Position numbers and translations under genes: made by a program
Source: CAYVAP01 sp964343195
GTDB lineage: Bacteria > Bacteroidota > Bacteroidia > J057
Length of the DNA stretch: 64,000 bases
Assembly (NCBI GenBank): GCA_964343195.1
Contig: CAYFIR010000006.1
Span: 62,001 to 126,000, forward strand
Direction of reading: 5' to 3'
The notes under the pieces: model-generated
The model's database searches: none
What the model saw: only the letters and a program-made list of their open reading frames with translations
Told to the model about the DNA's origin: nothing
In this document: positions 27,101-34,818 of the stretch, piece after piece
Position numbering within the stretch: the first letter of the stretch is position 1
Layout: each line of letters begins with the position of its first letter

Positions 27101-27207
27101 TTACTTTCTCTGAGTGGAGAGGTTTTGACCCTGAAGCACTGGATAATACCAGCCGTATCTATCCTACTCCTCGCACTGTAACCGTCGGTGTACAGATAGG
27201 ACTGTAA
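24160..27207 (+). CDS. SusC/RagA family TonB-linked outer membrane protein
   Basis: A 1015-residue SusC-type transporter, the barrel of a SusCD glycan or peptide uptake complex in the outer membrane. Signal peptide residues 1-20 (ASALMAQ). The CarboxypepD-reg-like domain starts at TTISGTVTNAESGEPIEGVA. The plug domain has the family signature VVVTGYRSFSQEKSSVSSSS, IPGLSISTGSGQPGANS, VNIRGRSSINGD, PLFIIDGAPVD and ESVTVLKDAAATAIYGNRGA. The barrel ends in PRTVTVGVQIGL. Length is typical. Arginine and glycine codons are strongly biased to CGT/CGC and GGT, suggesting high expression. SusD follows after 46 bp in an operon. The ligand is unknown because no degradative enzyme is adjacent. Confidence 0.95.
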   Translation: MRRFLLLLVAIGLSASALMAQTTISGTVTNAESGEPIEGVAVLVKGTTVGMFTDSEGVYRLEVPSGNSTIIFTYVNRKTVEEVIGGRSVINVAMVEEVKEIGEVVVTGYRSFSQEKSSVSSSSISAENITNRPNPSVVQTLSGQIPGLSISTGSGQPGANSVVNIRGRSSINGDTEPLFIIDGAPVDQDNFRSLNPNEIESVTVLKDAAATAIYGNRGANGVIVIETKGGGYNSPLEVTYTYSHIRSTLQDNDYDLMDSRQQLTLERDYSDIIGANRGLGGGRTDAQIDSIAAIKDTDWPSYFFRTAVGNNHNVQIRRGTSNTSTYLSVGYLDQEGILLNSSLQRANLRGNITGRSDDNKFNYTANLSLNFSTTNEDNSIGTSGINRNPVLAAYQSVPWVTPDDYVDGATLLSPLSFANTPLFIMDRLNTYTYKEDELRLISTLSASYEIVDGLTIGTRASGDFLNEYRTQAEASESFNALLFGGRRPDAGFQTMRNRRDFLFNQVTNLSYDNTFGKHSIAGGLFTEYFRAFQDIFGVVAEGLDPKTFAPGDASGYVGDNPENDFYVDDAFGNIARAGLFSYFAQADYDYDTRYGISGTIRRDASSRFAETNRWGTFFAVAGRWNIHNEPFAAGLPFDLLKLRASYGTNGNQDLSGGGYFADLTLTRSLYATGGGYGGGNALLLAQIGNSDLRWEQIAQTNVGIDFETLRGRLRGSVDAYIKTTTDLFIDLPISAVNAQTAIRTNIGSLQNRGLEFQLSYDITNGVDLGGLLINVYAIGAYNKQEILDLGLGREEIISDGSTSLRVGGKLSEYYIYRYAGVNPENGNALYLDVDGNETETPNVDTDRVWMDQNIFPDWQGSFGLNIEIKGFYINSQFNYVTGVDRFDFDLSGFQNPGNIGQFRHSTDVLDSWSEDNTDGTLPALTAANNTYNLSGTSSRFLTNADFLRLRFINVGYSLPETVLNSLKMRELSVFFSAENLVTFSEWRGFDPEALDNTSRIYPTPRTVTVGVQIGL

Positions 27208-27253
27208 TTTCTCCATACCCAGATTATCCTTTAGTTATTGACACATTGGATTT

Positions 27254-28690
27254 ATGAAAAAGTATATAATTGGTTTAACCTTCATCGCCACTATCCTGGC
27301 TGGTTGCCAGAATGCGATTGATATCGTCCAGCCAGGTATCCTGGATGCTGGAGCTGCGTTTGAATCCGTAGCTGATCTGGAGCAGGGACTGCTTGGTGTA
27401 TATGCAGAATTTGACAATACTCAGGCCATTCAGTTTAACGCTGCCTTCACTGATGAAATCACACCTGGTTTCGACAACGGTGGACAGCAAAACCTGTTCA
27501 TCCTGAACCCTCAGAGCGCGTTTCCCCAGGCTATCTGGGTGAACTATTACGATGCTCTGAACCTGTCCACCCGACTGATCGAAGCCGCTCAGCTGGTTGA
27601 AGTTGGAGAAGGCGAACAAGCCGACTACGACAACATCCTGGGACAGGCCTATGCTCTGCGCGCCTGGGCACACTTTGAACTGCTGACCTATTTCAGCCCG
27701 GATCTGACAAGTGATGCTGCTCCTGGTGTGATCATCCTGACAACTGTACCAGGTATCTCTGATCAGTTGCCTCGTAACACTACCGGAGAGGTATTTGACA
27801 TCATCAACTCTGACCTGACTCAGGCTGAGGGACTGCTCCAGATTGAAGCTGATCCTACCTTTGTAAGCCAGGACTTTGTTAAAGCCCTGCGTGCCCGTAT
27901 TGCCGCTTACCGTGGCGACTACACCACTGCTGACGCACTTGCTGCTGAATTGCTTAACAACTACTCGCTGGCTACTCCAGATGAGTATGTGGGCATCTGG
28001 CAAGACACCTCCAACGCGGAAGTTATCTTCAAGCTGGAGCGTGTAATCGGCGGTCCTTACGACGGTCAGGGAACCACTGGTAGCGGTTTTGCTGGCGGAT
28101 GGGCTGGTGCCAACTTTGCGTTCGTAAACGCGACCAAGGATGGCTCTCCATACTTTGAGGCGACCATTGATTTCCTCGACATCATCCCAGAAGAAGATGT
28201 GCGTTTCGACGCTTTCTTTGACGAGTCTTCTAACGGTGATACTTTGGTGATTGCCAAGTATCCTGGTTCTGGTGGGCAGCCACTGCTGAACGACCTGAAG
28301 ATCTTCCGTGCTTCTGAAATGGTCATGCTGCGTGCTGAAGCTGCTGCTGCATCCGGCGACTTTGCCGCTGCTGCGGGCTTTGTAGATCAAATCCGTGACG
28401 CTCGTTATGGTTCTGATCAGCCAGCACCTGAGTACACATCTGAAGAAGAAGCGTTCATGGGCATCCTGGAAGAGCGTCGTATCGAGTTCGCTTTCGAAGG
28501 ATTCCGCTGGGTTGACCTCAAGCGTCTTGGTAGCCGCGCTGGTATGACTGTACTGGAGCGAAACTCCACTGAGTGCCAGGTTAACGGAGCATGTAGCATC
28601 GAGCTGAGCCGTATCGAAATGCAGGCAGTGCCCATTCCGATCATCGAGCTCAATGCAAACGAGAACATCGAGCAAACTCCTGGATACTAA
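27254..28690 (+). CDS. SusD/RagB family nutrient-binding lipoprotein
   Basis: A 478-residue outer-membrane lipoprotein (signal MKKYIIGLTFIATILAGC, Cys18), the lid of the SusCD pair encoded just upstream. Family features are the TPR-like helical start (AAFESVADLEQGLLGVYAEF), AYALRAWAHFELLTYF, GVIILTT and TTADALAAELL. The C-terminal segment ILEERRIEFAFEGFRWVDLK is the most conserved SusD stretch; GRDPN-like loops are less clear. Length is slightly below the roughly 500-550 of polysaccharide-type SusD proteins. Codon use matches susC. An intrinsic terminator follows. Confidence 0.95.
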   Translation: MKKYIIGLTFIATILAGCQNAIDIVQPGILDAGAAFESVADLEQGLLGVYAEFDNTQAIQFNAAFTDEITPGFDNGGQQNLFILNPQSAFPQAIWVNYYDALNLSTRLIEAAQLVEVGEGEQADYDNILGQAYALRAWAHFELLTYFSPDLTSDAAPGVIILTTVPGISDQLPRNTTGEVFDIINSDLTQAEGLLQIEADPTFVSQDFVKALRARIAAYRGDYTTADALAAELLNNYSLATPDEYVGIWQDTSNAEVIFKLERVIGGPYDGQGTTGSGFAGGWAGANFAFVNATKDGSPYFEATIDFLDIIPEEDVRFDAFFDESSNGDTLVIAKYPGSGGQPLLNDLKIFRASEMVMLRAEAAAASGDFAAAAGFVDQIRDARYGSDQPAPEYTSEEEAFMGILEERRIEFAFEGFRWVDLKRLGSRAGMTVLERNSTECQVNGACSIELSRIEMQAVPIPIIELNANENIEQTPGY

Positions 28691-28722
28691 TCCGCCAGGG
28701 ATTGTGATTAAATAAGTGATTG

Positions 28723-28754
28723 GCCCTGCTCCTCATTTGAGGGGTAGGGCTTTT
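28723..28754 (+). terminator. terminator of the susCD operon
   Basis: GCCCTGCTCCT (28723-28733) pairs with AGGGGTAGGGC (28740-28750) with two G-U wobbles, loop CATTTG, followed by TTTTGGTTTTT. Confidence 0.85.
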
Positions 28755-28850
28755 GGTTTTTCGGAGGGTAGAGAGAAAGGGCTCTTTTGGATAAGGCCAA
28801 TAAGGGATAAAGGGGAAATAAGGTGTATATGGGGAATATTGGCAGCCTTC

Positions 28851-28900
28851 GCGAGATGGAATCTCGCAGTTAGAGGGTTCGATGATCGGAGTCATCGAAC
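28851..28900. repeat. paired REP-like hairpins
   Basis: Two adjacent perfect hairpins: GCGAGAT-gga-ATCTCGC (28851-28867) and GTTCGATGA-tcggag-TCATCGAAC (28877-28900), separated by 9 nt. They sit in a 300-bp gap between susD and the DUF2071 gene and resemble repetitive extragenic palindromes. No transposase of the RAYT type is in the window. Confidence 0.55.
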
Positions 28901-28959
28901 AGCCAGTAGGCTTTTATTCCATGTTTTTAAAATATACAATATGTAGATTAATCGCATTG

Positions 28960-28985
28960 CCTATACACCCTATACACCCTATACC
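28960..28985. repeat. 9-bp tandem repeat
   Basis: Nearly three copies of CCTATACAC in tandem (28960-28968, 28969-28977, 28978-28985). It lies just after the stop of the minus-strand DUF2071 gene. Confidence 0.8.
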
Positions 28986-28991
28986 CCAGTT

Positions 28992-29702
28992 CTACCCTGC
29001 ACCCAGCCGCTGAGCGGGATAGACCTCCACTGCTGAGCCTTCTGCTACCAGCGCCGCCACCGGGGTGGTATCTGCCAGGAATGCCCATTGAGAACCATAA
29101 AGCGCCGCGTAGTCCAGGTTCAATTCATAGCTTTTGAGGCGGTAAATGGCCCAGCGGGGGTGAAGCACATCATAAGAGAGGGTTTTCCCAAAGTGATTGA
29201 CCCCAAACCCAATATCGTGCTCTTTAAAGTAATGCTCGATGCTATCCTCTGCCGGGACTCGGGTTTCCATCCCAAACCTGGCCGTGATCTGATGCTGCTT
29301 GCCGCCATAGCGAAAGTCATGGGTCAGCACCTTATCCGCCTGCTGATCCTCCAACTTGACCTTCATCCGCGCCGGGGCGTATGGTTCGTTGTAGAGGCCA
29401 TTGGCGACCCAGGCGATGGCAGGCTTGGGGACAAGTTCCCGCCAGAAAACCACGCCACGGCGTCCGTTGTACTTGACATAATAGCGCAGGTTGATTTCAG
29501 GGAAGTTGACGTGAAAGGGGATTTTAAGACCCTTTACACGGGTATCCAGAAAGTGAAAGGCCACCACGCTGGCAAAGGCATGGCCATCCTGGACATCCAG
29601 TTCCACACCGGGGGGGACATGATCTGCAAGAATTTTCGGTGGAACCGGAAAAGTAACATTGAGCAGGTAGTTCCAGTTGGCAGTCAGAAATGGCTTGGAC
29701 AT
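28992..29702 (-). CDS. DUF2071 (YqjF-like) family protein
   Basis: A 236-residue cytoplasmic protein of the DUF2071/acetoacetate-decarboxylase-like beta-barrel family. Typical stretches are LTANWNYLLNVTFPVPPKIL at the N-terminus, ASVVAFHFLDTRVKGLKIPF, FPEINLRYYVKYNGRRGVVF and the conserved YNEPYAPARMKV. No signal peptide. Function is unknown in the family, although a small-molecule binding role has been suggested from the fold. It is divergent from the ABA4-like gene (216-bp gap) and seems to be a single-gene unit. Confidence 0.83.
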   Translation of the reverse strand: MSKPFLTANWNYLLNVTFPVPPKILADHVPPGVELDVQDGHAFASVVAFHFLDTRVKGLKIPFHVNFPEINLRYYVKYNGRRGVVFWRELVPKPAIAWVANGLYNEPYAPARMKVKLEDQQADKVLTHDFRYGGKQHQITARFGMETRVPAEDSIEHYFKEHDIGFGVNHFGKTLSYDVLHPRWAIYRLKSYELNLDYAALYGSQWAFLADTTPVAALVAEGSAVEVYPAQRLGAG

Positions 29703-29918
29703 TGGAATTTAGTTGAACTGAATATGTGGGAACAAAAGTTACCGATTTTGACCCATAAAGTTTTGCCATTGGCTCCCAAACCCTAATTCCCTCCATACCT
29801 ATTCTCCCAACTCATCTCCCTATCTTCCCATTCATCGGTACTTATTCTCGCTGGTCCGAAGTCAATGTGCTTTAACCCGGGGAATGCGAACCTTTACTTA
29901 ACAACATCACCGTAACCC

Positions 29919-30362
29919 ATGTTTGGACAAATCTTTTCCATCGCAAATTCTCTGGCCATGCTCGGCTGGCTGGCCCTGATCATTTTTCCCCATAAAAAGC
30001 TCACCCGGATTATGCTGCATCGGGGAATCTTTATGGCTTTACTCGGGGTAGCCTACGTGGTTTTTATCGTGCAGGGATTTGGAAATGGGGGAGGCTTCGG
30101 CTCTATCGAAGAAGTACGAAAACTCTTCAGTTCAGACGCGGCTCTGCTGGCTGGCTGGTTGCATTATCTGGCTTTTGATCTGTTCGTAGGAGCCTGGATC
30201 ACCCGTGACGCGCGACGGGTAGGCATTCCTCACTGGGCCATCATCCTGCCACTCCTACTGACCTTCATGCTGGGTCCCGCCGGGTTTCTGGTGTATTTCC
30301 TGATGAGACTGGTTAAACTTAAATCCTTCACCGATGAAATCCCTCACGAATCTCTCGATTGA
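29919..30362 (+). CDS. ABA4-like family membrane protein (DUF4281)
   Basis: A 147-residue membrane protein with four predicted helices, matching the family of plant ABA4 (neoxanthin synthesis) and its bacterial homologues. Motifs seen: SIANSLAMLGWLALIIFP, GSIEEVRKLFSSDAALLAGW, HYLAFDLFVGAWITRDA and the last helix MLGPAGFLVYFLMRLV. In bacteria the activity is not established; carotenoid modification is a possibility by homology only, and no carotenoid gene is nearby. The C-terminus overlaps the next gene by 29 bp, so the two are translated together. Confidence 0.85.
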   Translation: MFGQIFSIANSLAMLGWLALIIFPHKKLTRIMLHRGIFMALLGVAYVVFIVQGFGNGGGFGSIEEVRKLFSSDAALLAGWLHYLAFDLFVGAWITRDARRVGIPHWAIILPLLLTFMLGPAGFLVYFLMRLVKLKSFTDEIPHESLD

Positions 30363-31164
30363 GACCGTTTCCTTCCATTCTCCCGAAAAAGGCTGGCTCA
30401 AAAACCTGGCCGACCGCTTTCCTCTCCTGACCTACAGCGGCATTACCATGCTGGTGGGGTTTGTGCTCGCACTGATCTTCATGCAGGTAGATACCCGTAC
30501 CGTGCTGGGCATCAACGTCTGGATCAAGCCTGCCAAATTCCTCCTCTCCGGCGGCATTTATCTCATCACCATGTCCTGGCTGTTTGCTCAGTTGGAACAC
30601 TGGAACGCGGTGCGGATGCAGCGCCTGAGCAGGTGGATGGCCTGGCTGCTTAATATAGAAATCGTCCTGATCGTCATGCAGGCAGTCCGTGGGGTTCAAT
30701 CCCACTTTAATGTCGCTACCCCCTTAGATGGGATGATATTTGGGCTAATGGGGGTACTGATAGCCTCGGCGACTGTGATCATGGGCTACCTTGCGTGGGT
30801 ATTCTGGACCCAGCCGCTTCAGATTCGAAAGCCGATGTTATGGGCGATTCGTCTTGGTATGTTGCTGTTTCTGATGGCGAGTATCGAAGGCGGCTACGTA
30901 TCTCAACATCTGTCGCATGCGGTGGGGGTCGCCGACGGGGGAGCAGGTGTCCCGTTTTTGAACTGGAGCACCGAAGGCGGGGACCTGCGAATCGCCCATT
31001 TTCTGGGGCTCCACGGCTTGCAGTTATTTCCTTTGCTGGCCTTTTCTCTCAGAAAGGTTAAATTCAACGCCACTACCCTGGTCGGGATCGTGGCGATCCT
31101 ATACAGCATCCTGACGCTGGGAACCTTTGTCTGGGCCATGATGGGCCGCCCCATGTTTTATTGA
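30334..31164 (+). CDS. multi-pass membrane protein
   Basis: A 276-residue protein with about seven hydrophobic helices (for example GITMLVGFVLALIFMQV, FLLSGGIYLITMSWLFAQL, MIFGLMGVLIASATVIMGYL, TLVGIVAILYSILTLGTFVW). I do not recognise a named family, but I have the impression that such proteins occur beside ABA4-like genes. The polar loop before the penultimate helices has several His (SQHLSHAV, RIAHFLGLHGLQLF) that could bind metal or heme. It starts inside the preceding ABA4-like gene (29-bp overlap), so the two form a coupled pair. Confidence 0.72.
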   Translation: MKSLTNLSIETVSFHSPEKGWLKNLADRFPLLTYSGITMLVGFVLALIFMQVDTRTVLGINVWIKPAKFLLSGGIYLITMSWLFAQLEHWNAVRMQRLSRWMAWLLNIEIVLIVMQAVRGVQSHFNVATPLDGMIFGLMGVLIASATVIMGYLAWVFWTQPLQIRKPMLWAIRLGMLLFLMASIEGGYVSQHLSHAVGVADGGAGVPFLNWSTEGGDLRIAHFLGLHGLQLFPLLAFSLRKVKFNATTLVGIVAILYSILTLGTFVWAMMGRPMFY

Positions 31165-31213
31165 TCAGTAATCGGGATGATCAGGTTGATCACCTCAATC
31201 ACAAATTCCCTCC

Positions 31214-32296
31214 ATGCCCCAATCTACTTCCATTTTTCCCACCCGAATGTATGTGTTGATCCTGGCAACGGCTGGTCTGCTGCCACCGATTTTCTTCACG
31301 CTCTTCGGGTGGGCCAATGGAATGTACGAACATGCCCATAGCAATGCATGGGTCGGAGGTGTAGCAGATACGGTCATCTCGATTTTTTATACCGTTTTGA
31401 TTGGCCTGCCTGTTATCCGGTATATCGAATGGCTGAGGGTCAAAATGCCCTGGGAGAAAGGGGTTGCAAGAAGACTGCTAGTCGAAATAGGCGGGTCAAG
31501 TATCCTGGCGGGGACCATCATGTTGGTATTGGCCTGGCTGGTTCATCTACTGGTTTACCCCTACCTGAAGGGCTACTCTTCCCACGCCGAGTTGATGTTT
31601 CCCTCTATTGTTAACGGGGTGCTGGTTGCCCTGATAATGAATGGGTTACTGGCAATGGCCTTCGAAGGGATGGTCTTCTTCAAGGACTTGCAGGAAGCAA
31701 AATTCAAGGCAGAAAGGCTGGAACGGGAGCGATTGCAATCCCAACTGGAAATCCTGAAAAACCAGTTGAAGCCCCACTTCCTGTTCAATAGCCTCAATGT
31801 ACTATCGTCACTGATTCATCTGGACGTCGATAAGTCCGAGGAGTTTATCGCGCAGTTTTCACGGGTATACCGCTATGTCCTGGACACCTATCAGCAATCG
31901 CTGGTTGCGGTGGAGCGTGAGTTGGGATTTATTCGGTCCTACCTGTTCCTTCAGGAAATTCGCTTTGGAAAAGGGCTGGTCCTGACGATCAGTGATGAGG
32001 AACTGCCGGCAGATGCCTTTCTCCCCCCCATGAGCCTACAGTTGGTCCTGGAAAATGCCTTCAAACACAATGAGCTTTCGGAGGAGGTGCCCCTGAACAT
32101 TGAAGTGATCGTGAATGCCCATGAAGTCCTGATACGAAATGGGTTTCTACCCCGGAAAGTAGGCCAGGTCTCAACCGGGATCGGCCAGGAAAATTTGAGG
32201 CTCAGATATCGCCTGATGGAACATACCGAGCCGACTTTCAGACAGGTAGAAAACTGGTATGAAGCGCGGCTACCGCTAATATTTGATCCTACATGA
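31214..32296 (+). CDS. LytS/YehU-type sensor histidine kinase
   Basis: A 360-residue membrane sensor. Four hydrophobic helices in residues 12-155 (no large periplasmic domain) are followed by a short coiled coil (EAKFKAERLERERLQSQLEI). The His_kinase domain has the phosphoacceptor His188 in LKNQLKPHFLFNSLN, and the ATPase domain has the N-box LQLVLENAFKHN and a G-box GIGQENLRLRY. The stop overlaps the start of the LytTR regulator by 4 bp, so they form a two-component system. The signal is unknown. Confidence 0.92.
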   Translation: MPQSTSIFPTRMYVLILATAGLLPPIFFTLFGWANGMYEHAHSNAWVGGVADTVISIFYTVLIGLPVIRYIEWLRVKMPWEKGVARRLLVEIGGSSILAGTIMLVLAWLVHLLVYPYLKGYSSHAELMFPSIVNGVLVALIMNGLLAMAFEGMVFFKDLQEAKFKAERLERERLQSQLEILKNQLKPHFLFNSLNVLSSLIHLDVDKSEEFIAQFSRVYRYVLDTYQQSLVAVERELGFIRSYLFLQEIRFGKGLVLTISDEELPADAFLPPMSLQLVLENAFKHNELSEEVPLNIEVIVNAHEVLIRNGFLPRKVGQVSTGIGQENLRLRYRLMEHTEPTFRQVENWYEARLPLIFDPT

Positions 32297-33057
32297 CAAT
32301 CAAGGCATTACTGGTTGAGGACGAGACCCTGGCTGCCGACAAGATCAAGCGGCAAATAGACGGAATCACCCCCAGGGTTGAAATCGTTGGCTGGACAAAG
32401 TCTGTGCGGGAAACCGTGCAGTTCATGAATAGCCAGGAGGTTGACCTGATCCTGCTCGATATCCAGTTGGAAGATGGGTTGAGTTTTCAGCTTTTTGACC
32501 AAATGGACATCCATACGCCGATTATTTTCACGACGGCTTTTGACGAGTATGCCCTGAAAGCCTTTCGGGTGAACAGCGTTGACTACCTGTTGAAACCTTT
32601 TACCCGATCGGAATTACAACAAGCAGTAGAAAAATATCAGCGGTACCAGAAAAGCAATGTACAACCCCCGGATTACCAGGCCCTGGCGAGCATGTTTCGG
32701 GAGCAGCTTCAGCCTGAGTGGCGAGATCGATTTCTGGTGACCGTTGGGGAACACATCCGGACTGTGGCAGTGGAGGAGATTGCCTATTTTTTTGCAGACC
32801 AAAAGTATGTTTTTCTCGTGCGCAAGGATGGCAGCCAACACATTGTGGATTTTACCCTGGATCAGTTGGAAGAAGAGTTGAACCCCAGAAGTTTTTTTCG
32901 AATAAACCGAAAGTACCTGATCAGTCTCGCTGCGATCAGGTCAATGTTCCAGTGGACCAAGGGCCGTATCAAAGTGGAGCTATCCCCTCCACCATCTGAG
33001 GAGACCATCGTTTCCGTAGGGAGATCTCCGGATTTTCGAAACTGGCTGGGGAAATAA
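32293..33057 (+). CDS. LytTR family response regulator
   Basis: A 254-residue DNA-binding response regulator. The receiver domain (residues 1-120) has the acidic pair VEDE, phospho-acceptor Asp56 in LILLDIQLEDG, Thr in IIFTTAFDEYA and Lys in VDYLLKPF. A LytTR domain follows from about 150 (FLVTVGEHIRTVAVEEIAYF, QKYVFLVRKDGS, SFFRINRKYLISLAAI). It is coupled to the preceding histidine kinase by a 4-bp overlap. Targets are unknown; the DsbA-like gene downstream has its own transcription unit after a terminator. Confidence 0.93.
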   Translation: MTIKALLVEDETLAADKIKRQIDGITPRVEIVGWTKSVRETVQFMNSQEVDLILLDIQLEDGLSFQLFDQMDIHTPIIFTTAFDEYALKAFRVNSVDYLLKPFTRSELQQAVEKYQRYQKSNVQPPDYQALASMFREQLQPEWRDRFLVTVGEHIRTVAVEEIAYFFADQKYVFLVRKDGSQHIVDFTLDQLEEELNPRSFFRINRKYLISLAAIRSMFQWTKGRIKVELSPPPSEETIVSVGRSPDFRNWLGK

Positions 33058-33130
33058 ACTTTTTTCAAAGAGATTGAAACCTTAAGGGCTAACGGGCGTA
33101 AGCTATACCATACCCAAACAAACCCAGATT

Positions 33131-33168
33131 AAGGCCTCTTGTACCACAGGAGGCCTTTTCTTTTTTCA
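33131..33168 (+). terminator. terminator of the LytS/LytTR operon
   Basis: AAGGCCTC (33131-33138) pairs with GAGGCCTT (33150-33157), followed by a T-rich run interrupted by a single C. Confidence 0.88.
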
Positions 33169-33219
33169 TTCTGAATCCCATCTTGCTTCTCAGGATTTGC
33201 TCAACAGAAACCAACGCCG

Positions 33220-33861
33220 ATGAAATTATATTACGTCTATGATGCGCTATGTGGATGGTGCTATGGCTTCTCTCCTGTCATTCAGCGATTTGAGCAGCAG
33301 TATGCATCCGAGCTTTCGTTTGAGGTAATTTCAGGAGGAATGGTGATCGGCGATAGGGTAGGACCCGTTGCCGAAACAGCAGATTATATCAAGACCGCCT
33401 ATCATCAGGTTGAGGAACGGACCGGTGTTCGGTTTGGGAAAGCATTTCTGGAGGGAGTGTTGGAAGAAGGAACCGCTATTTTTGACTCCTATCCTGCAGC
33501 CCTGGCCATGCGTGCGTTCAAGTTGTCGCGTCCCAGACAGTCTATCGCCTTTGCCGGGCGAATTCAGCGGGCCATATACCACGATGGGATGCTGCCCCGT
33601 CCCCTCGAGGGATATGCGAAACTAGCCACTGAATTCGGGCTGGATGAAACTCATTTCCTGGAGCATATGAACGATGCCACCACGGATATGGCGGCCCAGG
33701 CAGAGTTCGAACTGGCTCAGCGCCTGGGAATTACTGGTTTCCCTACTCTTTTGCTGGAATACGGTGAAGATGAAAAGCTGGGAGTATTGTCCCGTGGCTA
33801 TATCCCCTATGATCAGTTGGAAAAGACTTTCCTGCGGGCCAAGGAGGTTATCGGTCACTGA
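33220..33861 (+). CDS. DsbA family thioredoxin-like protein
   Basis: A 213-residue protein with a CxxC active site very near the N-terminus (LCGWCYG, Cys11 and Cys14) and the helical insertion of DsbA/2-hydroxychromene-2-carboxylate isomerase folds. ELAQRLGITGFPTLLLEYG contains the cis-Pro loop (GFPT). There is no signal peptide, so it acts in the cytoplasm, as in the FrnE-like subgroup. It probably catalyses thiol-disulfide exchange. The stop overlaps the convergent transporter gene by 7 bp. Confidence 0.88.
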   Translation: MKLYYVYDALCGWCYGFSPVIQRFEQQYASELSFEVISGGMVIGDRVGPVAETADYIKTAYHQVEERTGVRFGKAFLEGVLEEGTAIFDSYPAALAMRAFKLSRPRQSIAFAGRIQRAIYHDGMLPRPLEGYAKLATEFGLDETHFLEHMNDATTDMAAQAEFELAQRLGITGFPTLLLEYGEDEKLGVLSRGYIPYDQLEKTFLRAKEVIGH

Positions 33862-34784
33862 TCATTAATTGCGGTTTTGGGCATCAGGAAATTCTGTGAC
33901 CAGATACCGGAAATCGTCAGGCCGGAAACCATATGCCAAAGTCCCCACATAGCCGCAATCAGCGCCATTCCCCCCATGCCATCAAATAAGGGACTGAAGA
34001 TCAGCACCAGTGCTACTCCGGAATTCTGTATGCCGGTTTCGAGGCTCAGGGTACGGCAGGATGGTTCGTCCAACTGTCCGATTTTTCCGACCGTATAGCC
34101 ACTCAGTAGCGCGAGGAAATTGTGTCCAGCGACAATCAGTACGACATACTTGGCGTAATGTAGAAATGCATCAAAATTGGCATAAACCGCAATCACGATG
34201 TAGGCGCCAAATATGATGATGGACATCTTTCGCATTGGGTTGCCTATTCGCTCGGCAAATTTGGGGAACCTGTGGGTAGTCCACATGCCGATGGCGAGTG
34301 GCAAGGCCAGGATGAGCAATATTTTCAGGAAAATGGCAACGGGATCTATGGCGATGGTGCTCATTAGTTCGCGTGTAGGACCATAAAGTCCTGACCAGAA
34401 GGTGAATGTAAATGGGGTGAAGACTACCGAAAGGACGGTGGACAGGGCGGAGAGGCTCACCGAAAGTGCCACATTTCCCTTTGCCAGGAGCGACATGAAG
34501 TTGGAGATGTTGCCTCCGGGGCAGGAAGCTACAAGGAACATGCCGAGGGCCAGACTGGGACAGGGCTCGATAGCCAGTACCAGCAGGTAGGTGATGAATG
34601 GCAGGATAAACAGTTGAGAAACCAGTCCCAGGATCGGCGCCTTGGGACGCTTCAGGACATGGGCAAAGTCCCTGATGCGCAGGTTGAGAGCTACCCCAAA
34701 CATGATGATGGCCAGGGTAACATCCAGCCACCAGAGGCTGGTTTCTGAAAAGTTAAGGGTTAGTTGGTCTAGTTGATTGCACAT
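33855..34784 (-). CDS. bile acid:sodium symporter family transporter (BASS)
   Basis: A 309-residue inner-membrane transporter with about nine to ten helices. Family motifs are WLDVTLAIIMFGVALNL, ASCPGGNISNFMSLLAKGN (crossover site) and LSLETGIQNSGVALVL with the second Glu-Thr-Gly-x-Gln-Asn motif. Bacterial members move organic anions such as pantoate-like or bile-acid-like compounds. It lies 34 bp after a VOC-family gene on the same strand and is probably co-transcribed. The coding end overlaps the convergent DsbA-like gene by 7 bp. The substrate is unknown. Confidence 0.9.
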   Translation of the reverse strand: MCNQLDQLTLNFSETSLWWLDVTLAIIMFGVALNLRIRDFAHVLKRPKAPILGLVSQLFILPFITYLLVLAIEPCPSLALGMFLVASCPGGNISNFMSLLAKGNVALSVSLSALSTVLSVVFTPFTFTFWSGLYGPTRELMSTIAIDPVAIFLKILLILALPLAIGMWTTHRFPKFAERIGNPMRKMSIIIFGAYIVIAVYANFDAFLHYAKYVVLIVAGHNFLALLSGYTVGKIGQLDEPSCRTLSLETGIQNSGVALVLIFSPLFDGMGGMALIAAMWGLWHMVSGLTISGIWSQNFLMPKTAINDQ

Positions 34785-34818
34785 GCGAGTCTATCCTTTT
34801 CGAATCGTCGGGTAAGAA

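Noticed and set aside
27275..28675. Long antisense ORF (466 codons) on the minus strand opposite susD
   Set aside because: It mirrors the susD coding frame with no family resemblance; the codon bias and domain content belong to SusD on the plus strand.
28960..28985. Possible CRISPR-like repeat
   Set aside because: It is a simple 9-bp tandem repeat with no spacers, and there are no cas genes nearby.
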